Assembly (NCBI GenBank): GCA_963402885.1
Contig: OY727097.1
Coordinates: 27,893,401-27,957,400, forward strand
Direction: 5' to 3'
Source of the DNA: Antedon bifida
Taxonomy: Eukaryota > Echinodermata > Crinoidea > Comatulida > Antedonidae
Length of the DNA: 64,000 nucleotides
Under the pieces are notes generated by a model. It made no database searches. It saw only the letters and a list, made by a program, of their open reading frames with translations, and was not told the origin of the DNA. Made by a program: the position numbers and the translations under genes. Positions 48,747 through 61,100 of the stretch are shown in pieces; position 1 is the first letter of the stretch; every line of letters starts with the position of its first letter.

Positions 48747-48752
48747 AATAAA
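48747..48752 (+). terminator. UQCRQ: Poly(A) signal of UQCRQ
   Basis: AATAAA about 235 bp after the stop codon; an earlier AATAAA near 48690 is an alternative. Confidence 0.5.
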
Positions 48753-48849
48753 AGTTTATTATCTATCAAAATTGTATATTTTATTGCTATAAAATATAAA
48801 TTCTTGTTTCAATTGTTCATTTGTAAATGTACATTATTTTTTCGGTTTT

Positions 48850-49105
48850 ATACATAAAACGACGAGTATAGGAAGAAGAACGTATATACGGTATACAGAA
48901 CATTTTTTTGGTAAACTTTTCCACAATAATTTACAAACGGTTGGTGGCGCTATATATTGTTGTCAGAGAGCGAATTGCGAGAGAATCAAATCAAATTGTT
49001 TTCCCAATTCCCACCGCGACCGCCGTAAGAAAAAAATCGTGATGGTTCCTAGGTTAGGCCTAGGTTGATTACAGTTCACTTTAAATTGTCTTTCTCGAGA
49101 GTGTC
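48850..49105 (+). promoter_or_regulatory. PHKA: Probable PHKA promoter and 5' UTR
   Basis: The whole space between the UQCRQ poly(A) site and the PHKA start codon. It is locally less AT-rich (GGTGGCGC, CCACCGCGACCGCCG). I see no clear TATA box at a known start. Confidence 0.4.
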
Positions 49106-49183
49106 ATGAGAAGCAGAAGTAATTCAGGCGTTCGCCTGGACTTTTATAACAGGCTGGTATCAAGCACAATATTATCCCACCAG
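49106..49183 (+). CDS. PHKA: PHKA exon 1
   Basis: Phase 0 out. Encodes [20 protein letters not shown] through SHQ. This ATG is chosen because [12 protein letters not shown] is the conserved family start. Confidence 0.93.
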
Positions 49184-52100
49184 GTATGTAAAGCCAGGCC
49201 CTGTATGTAGAGTAGCTAGCTAAGCTAGGCTAGGATTCTAATCTAGGCTAAGGAAGGTAGGCCTAGGCTCCAGTCCTACCACTCTTGCTTCTCATAATAT
49301 CAGCTAGGCCTAGTATAAAAATAGTATAGGCCTAAGTAAGTGTTGTAAAAGTTCTCCAACCTACGAACAACTAGGCCTACTAGACTAGTATATAGAACAA
49401 AGAATATCCATTAGCCTAGTAATTAAAGAATTTTATTAAACTAGCCTAACTAAAGTAATTGATTTTTAAAAACTGTTTAATTTCATTATTATTTAATATT
49501 ATACTTTATTATTATAGAATCCGGTTACTGGGCTTTTACCAGCCAGCACCAATGAGAGTGATGCATGGGTCCGTGACAATGTGTACAGTATTATGGCTGT
49601 GTGGGGGTTAGCACTAGCTTATAGGAAGCAGGCTGATTTAGATGAAGACAGAGCAAAAGCCTATGAACTTGAACAGGTAAAGTAAAGTAAAGTCTTTCTG
49701 TACAAAATCAAACATTTTAGCAAACAATTTCCAGTCATCTTTGATATTGCAAAAAATAAAAGCACATGTATTTTTATACCTCATAAAATATTAAAAACTG
49801 TGTATAAATACAAAGTTATTGATCTCATCACACTCCAGATGTCAAATTAATATCTTGCTATCTATATGGCAGCCTTTGCAAGTTTACATTATAAAAAATA
49901 ATCATTGACCTAAAGTTCTGTCTACGCTATTAAATTAGTGTGACAAAAAAAAGGTGTGATGTCCCCAAATATGGTACTGTAGTGATATGACATCATCATC
50001 ATCATGTCCATGTATGGGCACATCACATTTGTTTGTCACATAAAGTTTGATAGTGTCGACAGACCTTTACAAATATTTAATGTGTATTTTGAAAAAAGGT
50101 GTGATCTTGTGATGTGCCCAAATATGGTAGTGATATGATATCATCATGTACATGGGAGGCACATCATATTTGTTTGTAATAACATAAAGTTTGATAGTGT
50201 AGACATAGCTTTACAAATATTTAATGTGTATTTTGGAAAAAGGTGTGATCTTGTGATGTGCCCAAATATGGTTGATATGATATGATATCATCATATACAT
50301 GTATGGGGGAAACATCACATTTGTTTGTCACATAAAGTTTGAAAGTGTAGACAGAGCTTTACAAATATTTAATTTGATATTTAATGTTTATTTTGATATT
50401 TGATTACATGTTACAGAGAGTGGTGAAACTAATGAGAGGGTTACTGATGGCCATGATGAGGCAGGGTAGCAAGCTAGAAGCTTTCAAACAAACTCAAAGT
50501 CCTCAAGATTCACTCCATGCTAAGTTTAGCACTCAGACTGGTCACACTTGTGTTGGGGACAATGAATGGGGACATCTTCAAATAGATGCAACATCACTCT
50601 ACCTCCTAATGCTGTCACAAATGACTGCTTCAGGTACTTTTTGCTTTTTTTTTACAATCTCCCTTTTATTTATAGATTAAAGATGTATTTTTCCTCAAAA
50701 AAACATGAAAAAAATGAAAAATAAAGATTAATGAAATCAGACTTTAAATAGGTCATTTTGCAGTTTTAATAATGTTTATCTTTTCCGTAGAAAAAAACAT
50801 GAACAAAAAATGTTTTCTGAAGACAAAATAAACGGTTAAATTCAACCAAAACCACATTGGTTGTCAGCCAATCTGACTATTTTTTTCAGATACATAATAT
50901 ATATTTGTTTTAGATTCAATTTTTTGTGAATTTTTATGTGACAGTAAAATAATAATTCAAAAAAAAAATTGATTTATCAGGGGGACCAGATATCTGTAAT
51001 TTATTTATTTCTATATTATTTTAATCTAAGTTATCATATTTTAGGGTTACAGATTATTTTTAGTCTTGATGAGGTGGCATTCGTACAGAATCTAGTCTTT
51101 TACATCCAGTCTGCATACAGAATTCCGGACTACGGAATCTGGGAAAGGGGAGATAAGATGAATCATGGCTTACCAGAACTAAATGCCAGCTCAATAGGAA
51201 TGGCAAAGGTGAGAAATCCACACAGGAGTATAAATGTGTACTATGGTGAATTATGTATGCGAAAGATTGTCCCACAAAATAATAATTTTTGTTATAAAAA
51301 AGACAAACATACGGTAACATTTAATCAGCCCACTGACTTCCAGATTCTAATGTTCTCTTTTTTTTAATTTATAACACCCCCCCCCCCCCCCCCCCCCTCA
51401 AAAAATTTCTGTTATAAAAAAGACAAACATACGGTTACATTTAATCAACCCACTGACTTCCAGATTCTAATGTTCTCTTTTTTTAAACTTATAACCCTCT
51501 CCCCCCAGCAAAATAATAACTTCTGTTACAAAAAAGACAAAATAAACAGTAACATTTATTCAACCCATTGACTTCCAGATTCTAATGTTCTCTTTTTAAA
51601 AAAAAACTTATTACCCTCTTCCCACCCCCAGGAAAATAATAAAATCTGTTATAAAAAAGACAAAACAAACAGTAATATTTAATCAACCCACTGGCCTCTA
51701 GACTTACAGAATCTAATGTTTTCTTTGATTGTAGGCTGCCATGGAAGCTATTAACGAACTTGATCTGTATGGGGCTAGAGGAGGTGCTGCGTCAGTGATA
51801 CACGTGCAGTCTGATCACATTGCATGCTGTCAGGCTATTCTACACTCTATGCTGCCAAAAGAATCCAGTTCAAAGGTTAGATATCATTACAGAATCAGTA
51901 GCATTTAGGAACATTTTGATGATTTACCATATCAGAAAAATAGTGAAGACCATTTGATACGAAAGCTTCATGTCTTGGCCTTGACCCAAAAGAAATTTTA
52001 CTTAATTTCATCGAAAATAATTTCACTAATTAATTTCAAGTCGACCCTAAACCAAAATGGCCAGGTAAAAAAAAGTCTATGCAACTTTACTCTTTTCTAT

Positions 52101-55100
52101 CTTTGTAATTATAAATATAATTTTTCATCCTCATCACATTTTCTTCATTTCCCAAAACAAATTTGTTCTCTTTTTTTTGTAGGAAATTGATGCTGGTTTA
52201 TTAAGTGTAATAGGTTTCCCAGCATTCTCCTGCGATGATGAGAGTTTAGTAAACATTACAAGAGATCAGATAATTGATAAATTAGATGGACAGTACGGAT
52301 GTAAGCGCTTCCTTAGGGATGGATACAAAACGCCCAAAGAGGTAAACATATAAACATATTATAATGCAAAGTAATCACAAGTTTGTGCCATAGAGGCTTT
52401 AAAACCACTCTGGAATATGTATTTGAAAATTTGATCATTTCAAATTAATTAATTACATTTCAGTATATCATCGGGTGTAGAATTTATTCTGTGTCTGTGA
52501 TGTTTGAAAATTTGATGTTATATTTGCTGTGCATTTCTGGTTAAATAAAAAGAAACATACTATTATGCTCTGTTATCACAACTTTAGGCCCTAAAGGCTT
52601 TGAAACCACTCGATAGATGGACAATATTTTTTTTAAAATCCCATGCATTTCAGGTTTATTACAGATTTGTTGCTTTACCCTGTAGATCTCACTTAAATGT
52701 AATAAATTAATTTGTTATCGTATGAAAATATTACCAATATTACATATTTGTTTCCTCTAGGATCCCAATAGACTATACTACGAACCAGCAGAGCTGAAGA
52801 TATTTGAAAATATTGAATGTGAATGGCCATTATTCTGGACTTACTTGGTGTTGGATGGTGTATTCCGTGGTAACAAAGAGTTAGTTGATAAATACAGTGA
52901 AAAGCTTGATAGCAAATTAGTTAGACTGGAGAATGGAATTAAAGGTGTACCAGAGCTTTACTATGTACCAGAAGAAAAGGTAAAAAATGTGACCTATGAC
53001 CTTAAATTGTTTTTTTAATTGATTGATTTTCAATCATGGATCTTCATTTGTTTGTATCTTCATTGAGATACCCAGTATTGTTATTTTTTCACTAATTTGC
53101 CTTTAGATATGTAATCATTATATTGTCACTCATAAGGACGATCAAAGTCAATATTGATTGAAACGTCGAGAAACTCAATAGTTTTTTTCATAATGTGGTG
53201 TACTGCAAACTTTACATCAACATTATTTTCTCATTTTTACTTAGGTCGACTTAGAGTATAAAAATCCCCATAGTCAAAAGCGTGAGGCCGGAGGAAAGAT
53301 GCCACACATGTGGGGGCAGTCTTTATACATCTTAGGCTGTCTGTTAAAGGAGAAGTTTTTAGCACCGGGCGAGATTGATCCTCTAAATCGTCGTTTTTCA
53401 ACTGAACCAAAACCAGACCTCGTTGTCCAAGGTAAGAGAAACAAGAAAAGGAGGCATATCTAAAGCTCTGTCTACACTATCAAACTAGTTTGACAAAAAA
53501 AGTATGATGTGCCCAAATATGGTAGTGATATTCCCAAATATGGTATGGTATCATGTCCATATATGGGCAAAATATCCTCATTAAAATTGAGCAGCCATTT
53601 AATATTAAAGACATTGCATATTGATATATAGTATTTTGATCAAAGACCTTTCTAATTTAAAATTGTTCATTATGAGTTAAAAACAATTTATTATTGTGTT
53701 TGATACAGTATTTCTTTTTCAATTTACAAATCTTAAAAATATTTAATTATGCAAATATTTGATTACAAATTGTTTTGTTTACAGTTGTTTTACTAGCTGA
53801 AAATGAAGAAATAAAACAGGCACTTGCTGATAAAAATATTCCAGTGGAGACCGTCTCTGAGGTATCACCAATCCAAATTCACCCAGCCAGGGTGTTGAGC
53901 CAGCTTTACAAAAGACTTGGTAACAATATTTGTTTGTATTTTCAAAAATAGAATCATTGATGTATATAATAAAGCTTCCAAATAACAAGAAATAATTAAG
54001 TAAATAAACGAATTGTAGATATAAACATAGCTTTTTAAAGTAAATTTTATCAATTTAGGACGGAGTGACAAGCTTGGGTTGACAGGATGTCCAGTGCAAT
54101 CAGTGGGTTTACTCAGTACAAGTAAACTGTACGTTCTTCATGATAAAACGTTGGCGTTTGTTCCACAGGTAAGAAAAAAATTGCCGAAATCGGTGCATTA
54201 AACACTAAAATGAAAAAAAAGTTTAAAATACAACATGCAAAATTTCTGTTCAACTCAACTAAAATTAATGTTTTTCATTGGGTATATTTTTTTTAGTTTT
54301 TAGACCAGCAGCAATTTTACTTGGCTCTCGATGTAAATCTATTGGTTGATATATTTCATCACGATGTTGCGTACCTTCGGTATAACTGGCGCGAGGTCGG
54401 CCGTCCAACGTTAGTTATGACTGTAACACACAGTATGTTTGGTAAGTAAAAGATTTCTTTTATTGAATTATATATTACAAGGCTTTTTGTATAAGCAACC
54501 CCTATTTTGATGATAAAATGAAAATTATAAATTTTTTCAAAATACTATTAATTATTTTAATATTTAGAGAACATGCAACTGCAATCGGCTCTTCTGGCCA
54601 CTATCCGTAAAGTGCGTACAGGATATTTCAGTGGAGTGCAAGTACTTATGCGAAGTCTGTCTGACTTTTTAAGCACAGCTTGTGTCAATCATTTAACTTT
54701 TTTGGAATCTTCAGGTATTTTTGTAAACATTTATTTTCACACCATCCAACAGTAAATACATGACTCACCAGTTACAGGATGAGAAACCTATGCTTTTTAA
54801 ACCATGTCGCCAACCATGACAGTTAGGTAGTGATGATGTATTGGCCATTAGAAAGATTCAGAAACTATGATACGATTTGGACCAAGAACCCTGTATAAGC
54901 AAGCATGTCACAGCATGCATAAAATAAAAACCAACCATAAAATTCATGTATATGGCCAAGGGTTTGCAAAATATCTTTTTGATATATATATATTTTTTTT
55001 TTGCGGTTAAGAAACTTGATCCCAAAAAATGGCTCTGAAAAAAGATATTGAATTATGTAAAATTTAGCCTAAATTTATGGTTCTGAAACAAAGTGCAATA

Positions 55101-58100
55101 TTTACTAGATACTTTGATTAGAGAGGATAGATAAAATGATAACAATTTAAACATTGTGTGCAAATACATTGTAGCTAAACTCGGTCTTAAGCTCTGTCTA
55201 CACTATCAAACTTTATGCAACAAAAAAACATATATGGACACCATGACATCATATCACTACCATATTTTGGCACATCAAACTTTTGATAGTGTGGACAGAG
55301 CTTTAGGCCTAGCAAAGAATGTATGAAAGTAATGTGATTTATCCTCTCTGATTCTTCAATACGTTATATGAATGAACTTTACTCATCAGCAAAACCTGAT
55401 GCTCTAATAAGTACACTGAATGACCGACGTCCTTCGCTGAACCTTCTCAGCACTAAAGTGTTGTTAACTGAATCTAATTGGAGCCAAAAAACTGATAGAC
55501 TTCGCAAACGTCGAATGTCTGGCACCATTCATCAATTGCTGCAACGGACACGCTCCATTGATCTTGGCGAGTCGCCAGGTAGGCCTGTAGCAGATTGCCA
55601 AATGGATGAAAGCTAGGATCATACACACTTTAGAAAAGCTATCATATTTAATGTTATGCTATATCTAACTCAAATTTTAACATAGTATTTCAGTTTATTC
55701 TTACTATTCCATGCATTAAAGAACTTTCTACTGTTCTATTACTAATCTATTACGATTAAATACGCAAGAAATTTGTAATAGGTAGCAGGTAAAATGTCTG
55801 CAGACTCGACCTGTAAAAAAAAAATATAAAAAAAAAATAACACAATCCAATTCAATGTTGCTTTACCTACTGTCAAAATCATCTTGACTACATATTAACA
55901 ATAACGATAAGCAATTTTTAAACATAAGCAAAAAAAAATTACCAGCAATAGTTTCTGTAGAGTTAAAATACTGCTTCTTTATAACACCCATTGAGGGCCT
56001 TTTCTGGGTCTGATTCACGATCGTAGCGCCATCAAATTGATGCATCCTCATCTATAGCATAGAATATTATCGTTAGATGTTTATCATATGATATTCTAAG
56101 CAATTTTAAACATAAGTAAAAAAAAAATTACCAGCAATAATTTAAACTGTAGAGTTAAAAAGCTGCTTCTTTATAACACCCATTGAGGGCCTTTTCTGGG
56201 TCTGATTCACGATCGTAGCGCCATCAAATTAATACATCCTCATCTATAGCATAGATTCGCATTTAAGTTTTTTAAACTGCTTTTTATTATCGTTAGATGT
56301 TTATCATATGATGGCTTTAAGTGTGTTTGATCTGTTTACGTTTCTTTGTGACACATCCTTTGCTGTTACTGCCTGCAATAATAAGTTGATTGTAATTGTG
56401 ATGAAAGCTAACAAATGTATTTATTTTATTTATAAATTTTCATTTATTAGAATGAAAAATGATGGTTGGAGGATTGAGACTATTTCTTGCCTTTTTTAAT
56501 CAACATTAAGGATTTATTCCAAAATATTTGGATGATTTGCCAAAATACAATGAAGTTCCAAATGTAGCAAAAGTTTAATACTTGTGGTCATAAATAAAGG
56601 GCAGTGGGAAATTGCTCTTTGTAAATATTTAAAAAAAAAGTTTGTTGTGAAATATTTCAATCCTCCACTGATCATAAAGTGCATGTTTGGGTGTGCTCTT
56701 GCTTGCATGTGATTCCTTCTATATTGATAGGCAATTATGATAGTATTATACGGCAGCTTGACGATATGAATGATAATGATTGGTGCCCAATGCCATTCCT
56801 GCCTAGCATTAGGAAAGTAAATCCGTTAAAGCCACTTCCACGAAATATCACTGATCCTACGTTAGATCTAATCGCAAGCACATCAAAAATTGCATCACAA
56901 ACAAAGAGTCCGGTGTCGGGTATAATTCAACAAACACGTCTGATTGGCCGAACAGGTATTTCTATTTTGTTTGTGAATATTTCTTTAAAGGTTCAACCCT
57001 GAGATTAGAAGAAGTCTTTGTACAATACTTAACATATCATTGCCATAGGGGCTTACTTTAAGCTCTGTCTACACTATCAAAAAAATGTGATGTGCTCAAA
57101 TATGGTAGTGACATGACATCATCCTGTCCATATATGGGCACATCACATTTTTTTGTCACATAAAGTTTGATAGTGTAGACAGAGCTTTAGACGTTTTGCA
57201 CTAGAAGTCTTGCTTTTGTGTTGTTTTGGTTAATACAGCAATTAATGAAAGATTTTGTTTTAGTTTTTTATTAGATTCTTCCTTTATCATTTTCCTTATT
57301 ATATTTTAAACTATTTTATTTTGTTCTTTCATTTGCATCTTGAAAAGCTATTGCTTCAATTTTTCAAAGAAACAATTTATACTCACAAAATAATTATTAT
57401 TAGCATAGCATCATTAATTCAAAATTATCCAAAATTTATTTTTATCATATTTTAAAACAATTCATAATTCATATTTACAAGATTATTATTATTAATTATC
57501 ATGTCATCAAACTTTTAAAAAATTCATAATTCTTATACTCTTTGAAATTATTATAATTAGAAATCATACTGATAATTATTCCAATTAAAACCAAAAATCT
57601 GGTTGTGATAATGGTGCTGAATAAAATTTAAACCATTTCTTTGTTTTTCTTAATGAAATTATCATTAATGATATTTGTTACAGTTGGTTTGCAGCAGCAA
57701 CCTCTTCTTAAAAGTCCATCTTTTAATCTACTCCCATCGGATAATGTTGGGAATAAGTCTCCCAGCAGGAAAAGAGCAGCAAGCTGGGTTCAGGATAAAC
57801 AGGTAATACCGTAATATTTTTTTTAGGTCAAAATAAAATTGTTTGTTTCACATTCCTCATAAATTTTAAGCGTGGTTCCCACTAGAACGCAATGCAACGT
57901 AACGCATTGCGTAATCACAAGTGGGAACCGACGACGTAACAGTGCTGCAAACATCGCTACTGGAAATCAAATCAGTTTAATTTCACGCCAACAACGCAAG
58001 GCAAAAGAACACCAAATTACGGCATGCTAACGTTGACGCGCAACAAGCAGGTTCTGATTTCACCCAGGCGGGGGCAAACACAATTATTGGAAGGGCATCT

Positions 58101-61100
58101 TGTTACGTTGCATGGGTTGCGTTACGTAGTGTCGCTAGTGGGAACCACGCTTTACTATCTTTTCTAATGCAAGTTCAGTAAAAAAAATTAATAAAATTTG
58201 AAATAATTGCTCAATATTGTATCATCATGTGACTAACAATATATTTATTTTATTTTTGTATTACTCCTCATTATGTTTTGTATTTTTTTAATTTCATATA
58301 TAAATTTATTTGTTCGGTTATCTAAAACAAATTGATTTGTGCTCAGTCATTTATAAAAAAAGAACTTTTATATATTTTGTTAAGGTTTTTCAAATGTACG
58401 AAGGAGTAAATATTAGTGAGTTATTGGAAAACTTAAAGGAATCTACTTCTCTTTATGAACAAGCCGACATTGTGCACTTTCTATACGTTTCAAAGTAAGT
58501 TTAATTCTAACTTATGTTGCATTTTAATTCGTCCTTCTTTTCATTGCCATCTCTTATAAAATCTTTAATTTGTTTGGGTCATGTGTCGCCCAGCTGTAAT
58601 GGCATAGATCTATTTTTACACAACTGTGCCAAAAGTGGACAAAATAATAAAATATATAGCAGAAAAACATTTTTTTAAATATTTTTCTTGATTGTATTTA
58701 ATTCATTTATTTATATGTATCCTTTTTATACAGCAAGCAGTTGGTAGAAATGAATTTATTTGATTTTTTTAACAGCTGTTTATCATTTTCCTTAATGTGT
58801 GGATTTGGTGATGTCACGCAATCCAATTAAAGCACATGTTAGCACCCCCATTTTGAAACAGGACAGAAGCGTTTTAATATTCCTTAGGGTAGCTAATATC
58901 GTCAAATTAAATTGAAGCTGCCCCTTTTTTTTTGTAGTAGCACTTTGAGATTCCTGAATTCAATCAAATACTTGCCAAGTCATTATTTGCATATTACAAT
59001 AATGAACATTGGTTTTTTGTTTTTCTGCTATCTGAAGGTCACTGGGTTTTCCCACCTGTTTGCTTATTTTACACTGTCAAATGTTCATTTTTAATTTCTA
59101 ACACCCAGATTAACTTCCACCCTGCACCTAGACAACTGCTTTTTTAAAGGTCACTAAAGGCCACCCTTGGGAAATTTATTAGGAATATGATTTGTTCATC
59201 TTTATATATATATATACAATTTATAGTTTATTTGTAATGATTATTGACAGAATATTCTTAGTTACTTTATTTAGGCTCACCCTACAAGTTTTTTTTAAAA
59301 TCATCTTTCCAGGCATTTGTCCTAATTCTCTTGATATTTTTGTTCTTTTCACGTATCTGCTGAAGCATCTAGATTTCCTCAGTATCATAGGAATATTTGG
59401 TAATACAATATCACATGTGTTTCACATGTATCTCCTAGTATCATATACCATAGCCTAACCCTTAACCTAACCTTACATGATACAGGCACCAAATGTGTAT
59501 GTGTATACCAAATATTCCTATGATACTGAGCAAATATTGTCATAAGTGGAGAAATAGCACTGATATCAAAATCTGTGAACTTTATGCAATTTAAAAAAAA
59601 AAAAGAAATAAATTGTGTTATATATGAACTATTTTTGCCTACAGGGGTCCTAACTGGGACACGCATCTCAACGGCCAAGCTGGTGCAACTGTGAAACAAT
59701 TATTAGAAGAGTTATATATTAAGGTAGCTACTTTGTTGACAGTTTACTAATGGCTCTGAAACCACAATCTTATGATTGAAATGACACTTTACACAGATCC
59801 TGTTCTGAGGAATGGTAATAGCCTGTAAATATTTTTTCTTCAGTGTGGATACCACAAAGCATGGTCCTTGATACGACATACAGCAGGTATGCTAGGCAAG
59901 CAAGTGGAACAGTTAGCGCAGGCAGTTACTGATTTACTTGTCCGTCAGAAGCAGTTGTCTGTAGGCTTGCCTCCAGAGCCTAGGGAGGTCATCATCACGG
60001 CACCATTGTCACCAGAAGAACTTCAGAAGATCATATCAGAAGCATGTGGACAAGACAGTGGGTCTGCAGTTCTTACACAAGTAAGAAACATATTTATTTT
60101 GACATACTATTCAGTATTTATAGTTAATCTCACTGAGTGTCCTCTTACCCTGCTGAACTACTTGTTGCACATTCAATAATGTGATCTTTCCCAAAGGGTC
60201 TCGTCAATAACAGGGACTTTATGGACCCCTTCAGAATTTGACAAATTTTCAAATTTCTTGACAAAATATACTTTTGTAAACTTTCAATAGGAATTATTGC
60301 AATATTTAGCGATGTTCATTAGGACTGAACCAAAACTCTTTCAAGAAATGCTTCGTCTACGTATCGGTCTCATCATCCAGATCATGTGCTCTGAATTGGC
60401 TCGCGCCCTTAGCTGTTCAGGTAAATCCAGTTCGATCATTTGAGCGTTAAGATAAATGGGGAGGTGTAGGGTAAAAATGTAAGTAGTTTAAAATGTAATC
60501 ATGTATATGGTGACGTAGTTGTTACTGAATTTCAGCTGAAGATGCATATGAACAACTAATGGCGCTAAGTCCATTTGAAATGAAAGGACTTCTACATCAC
60601 ATCTTAAGTGGCAGAGAATTTGGTGTAACCACAGGTATGAACAAAAAAATGGATTTAAAATAAAATTGTACAGACATTGTGATTCTGATTCACAACATCA
60701 GTGATGCGAAAGTCTGCTAAATTCAACAAAAAAATGTTGATTTAATAATACAATTTTACAATACAATTTTGCAATCTGAGTGCTAGCAATTCTGATTCAC
60801 AACAGCAGTGCAGTTGGACCAAATATTTGATACTGTTGCATAGGAGTTGTGATAGCTGATTGCTCAGAACTGAAAATCGGGGTTCAATTCCAACTGCCAG
60901 TCTCACACTACTCTACTCAGTTGTATATGAGTATCTGGGTTGAAAAATACTAGGGAGGTAAAGGCAGTGTGGAAAGGAACTGACCCTACCACATAATGCT
61001 GAGGCTAAAGGTCTGTCTACACTATCAAACTAGTTTGACAAAGTGTGATATGCCCAAATACTGTAGTGATATGAAGTCATCATCCTCACAGTCCCTGAAC

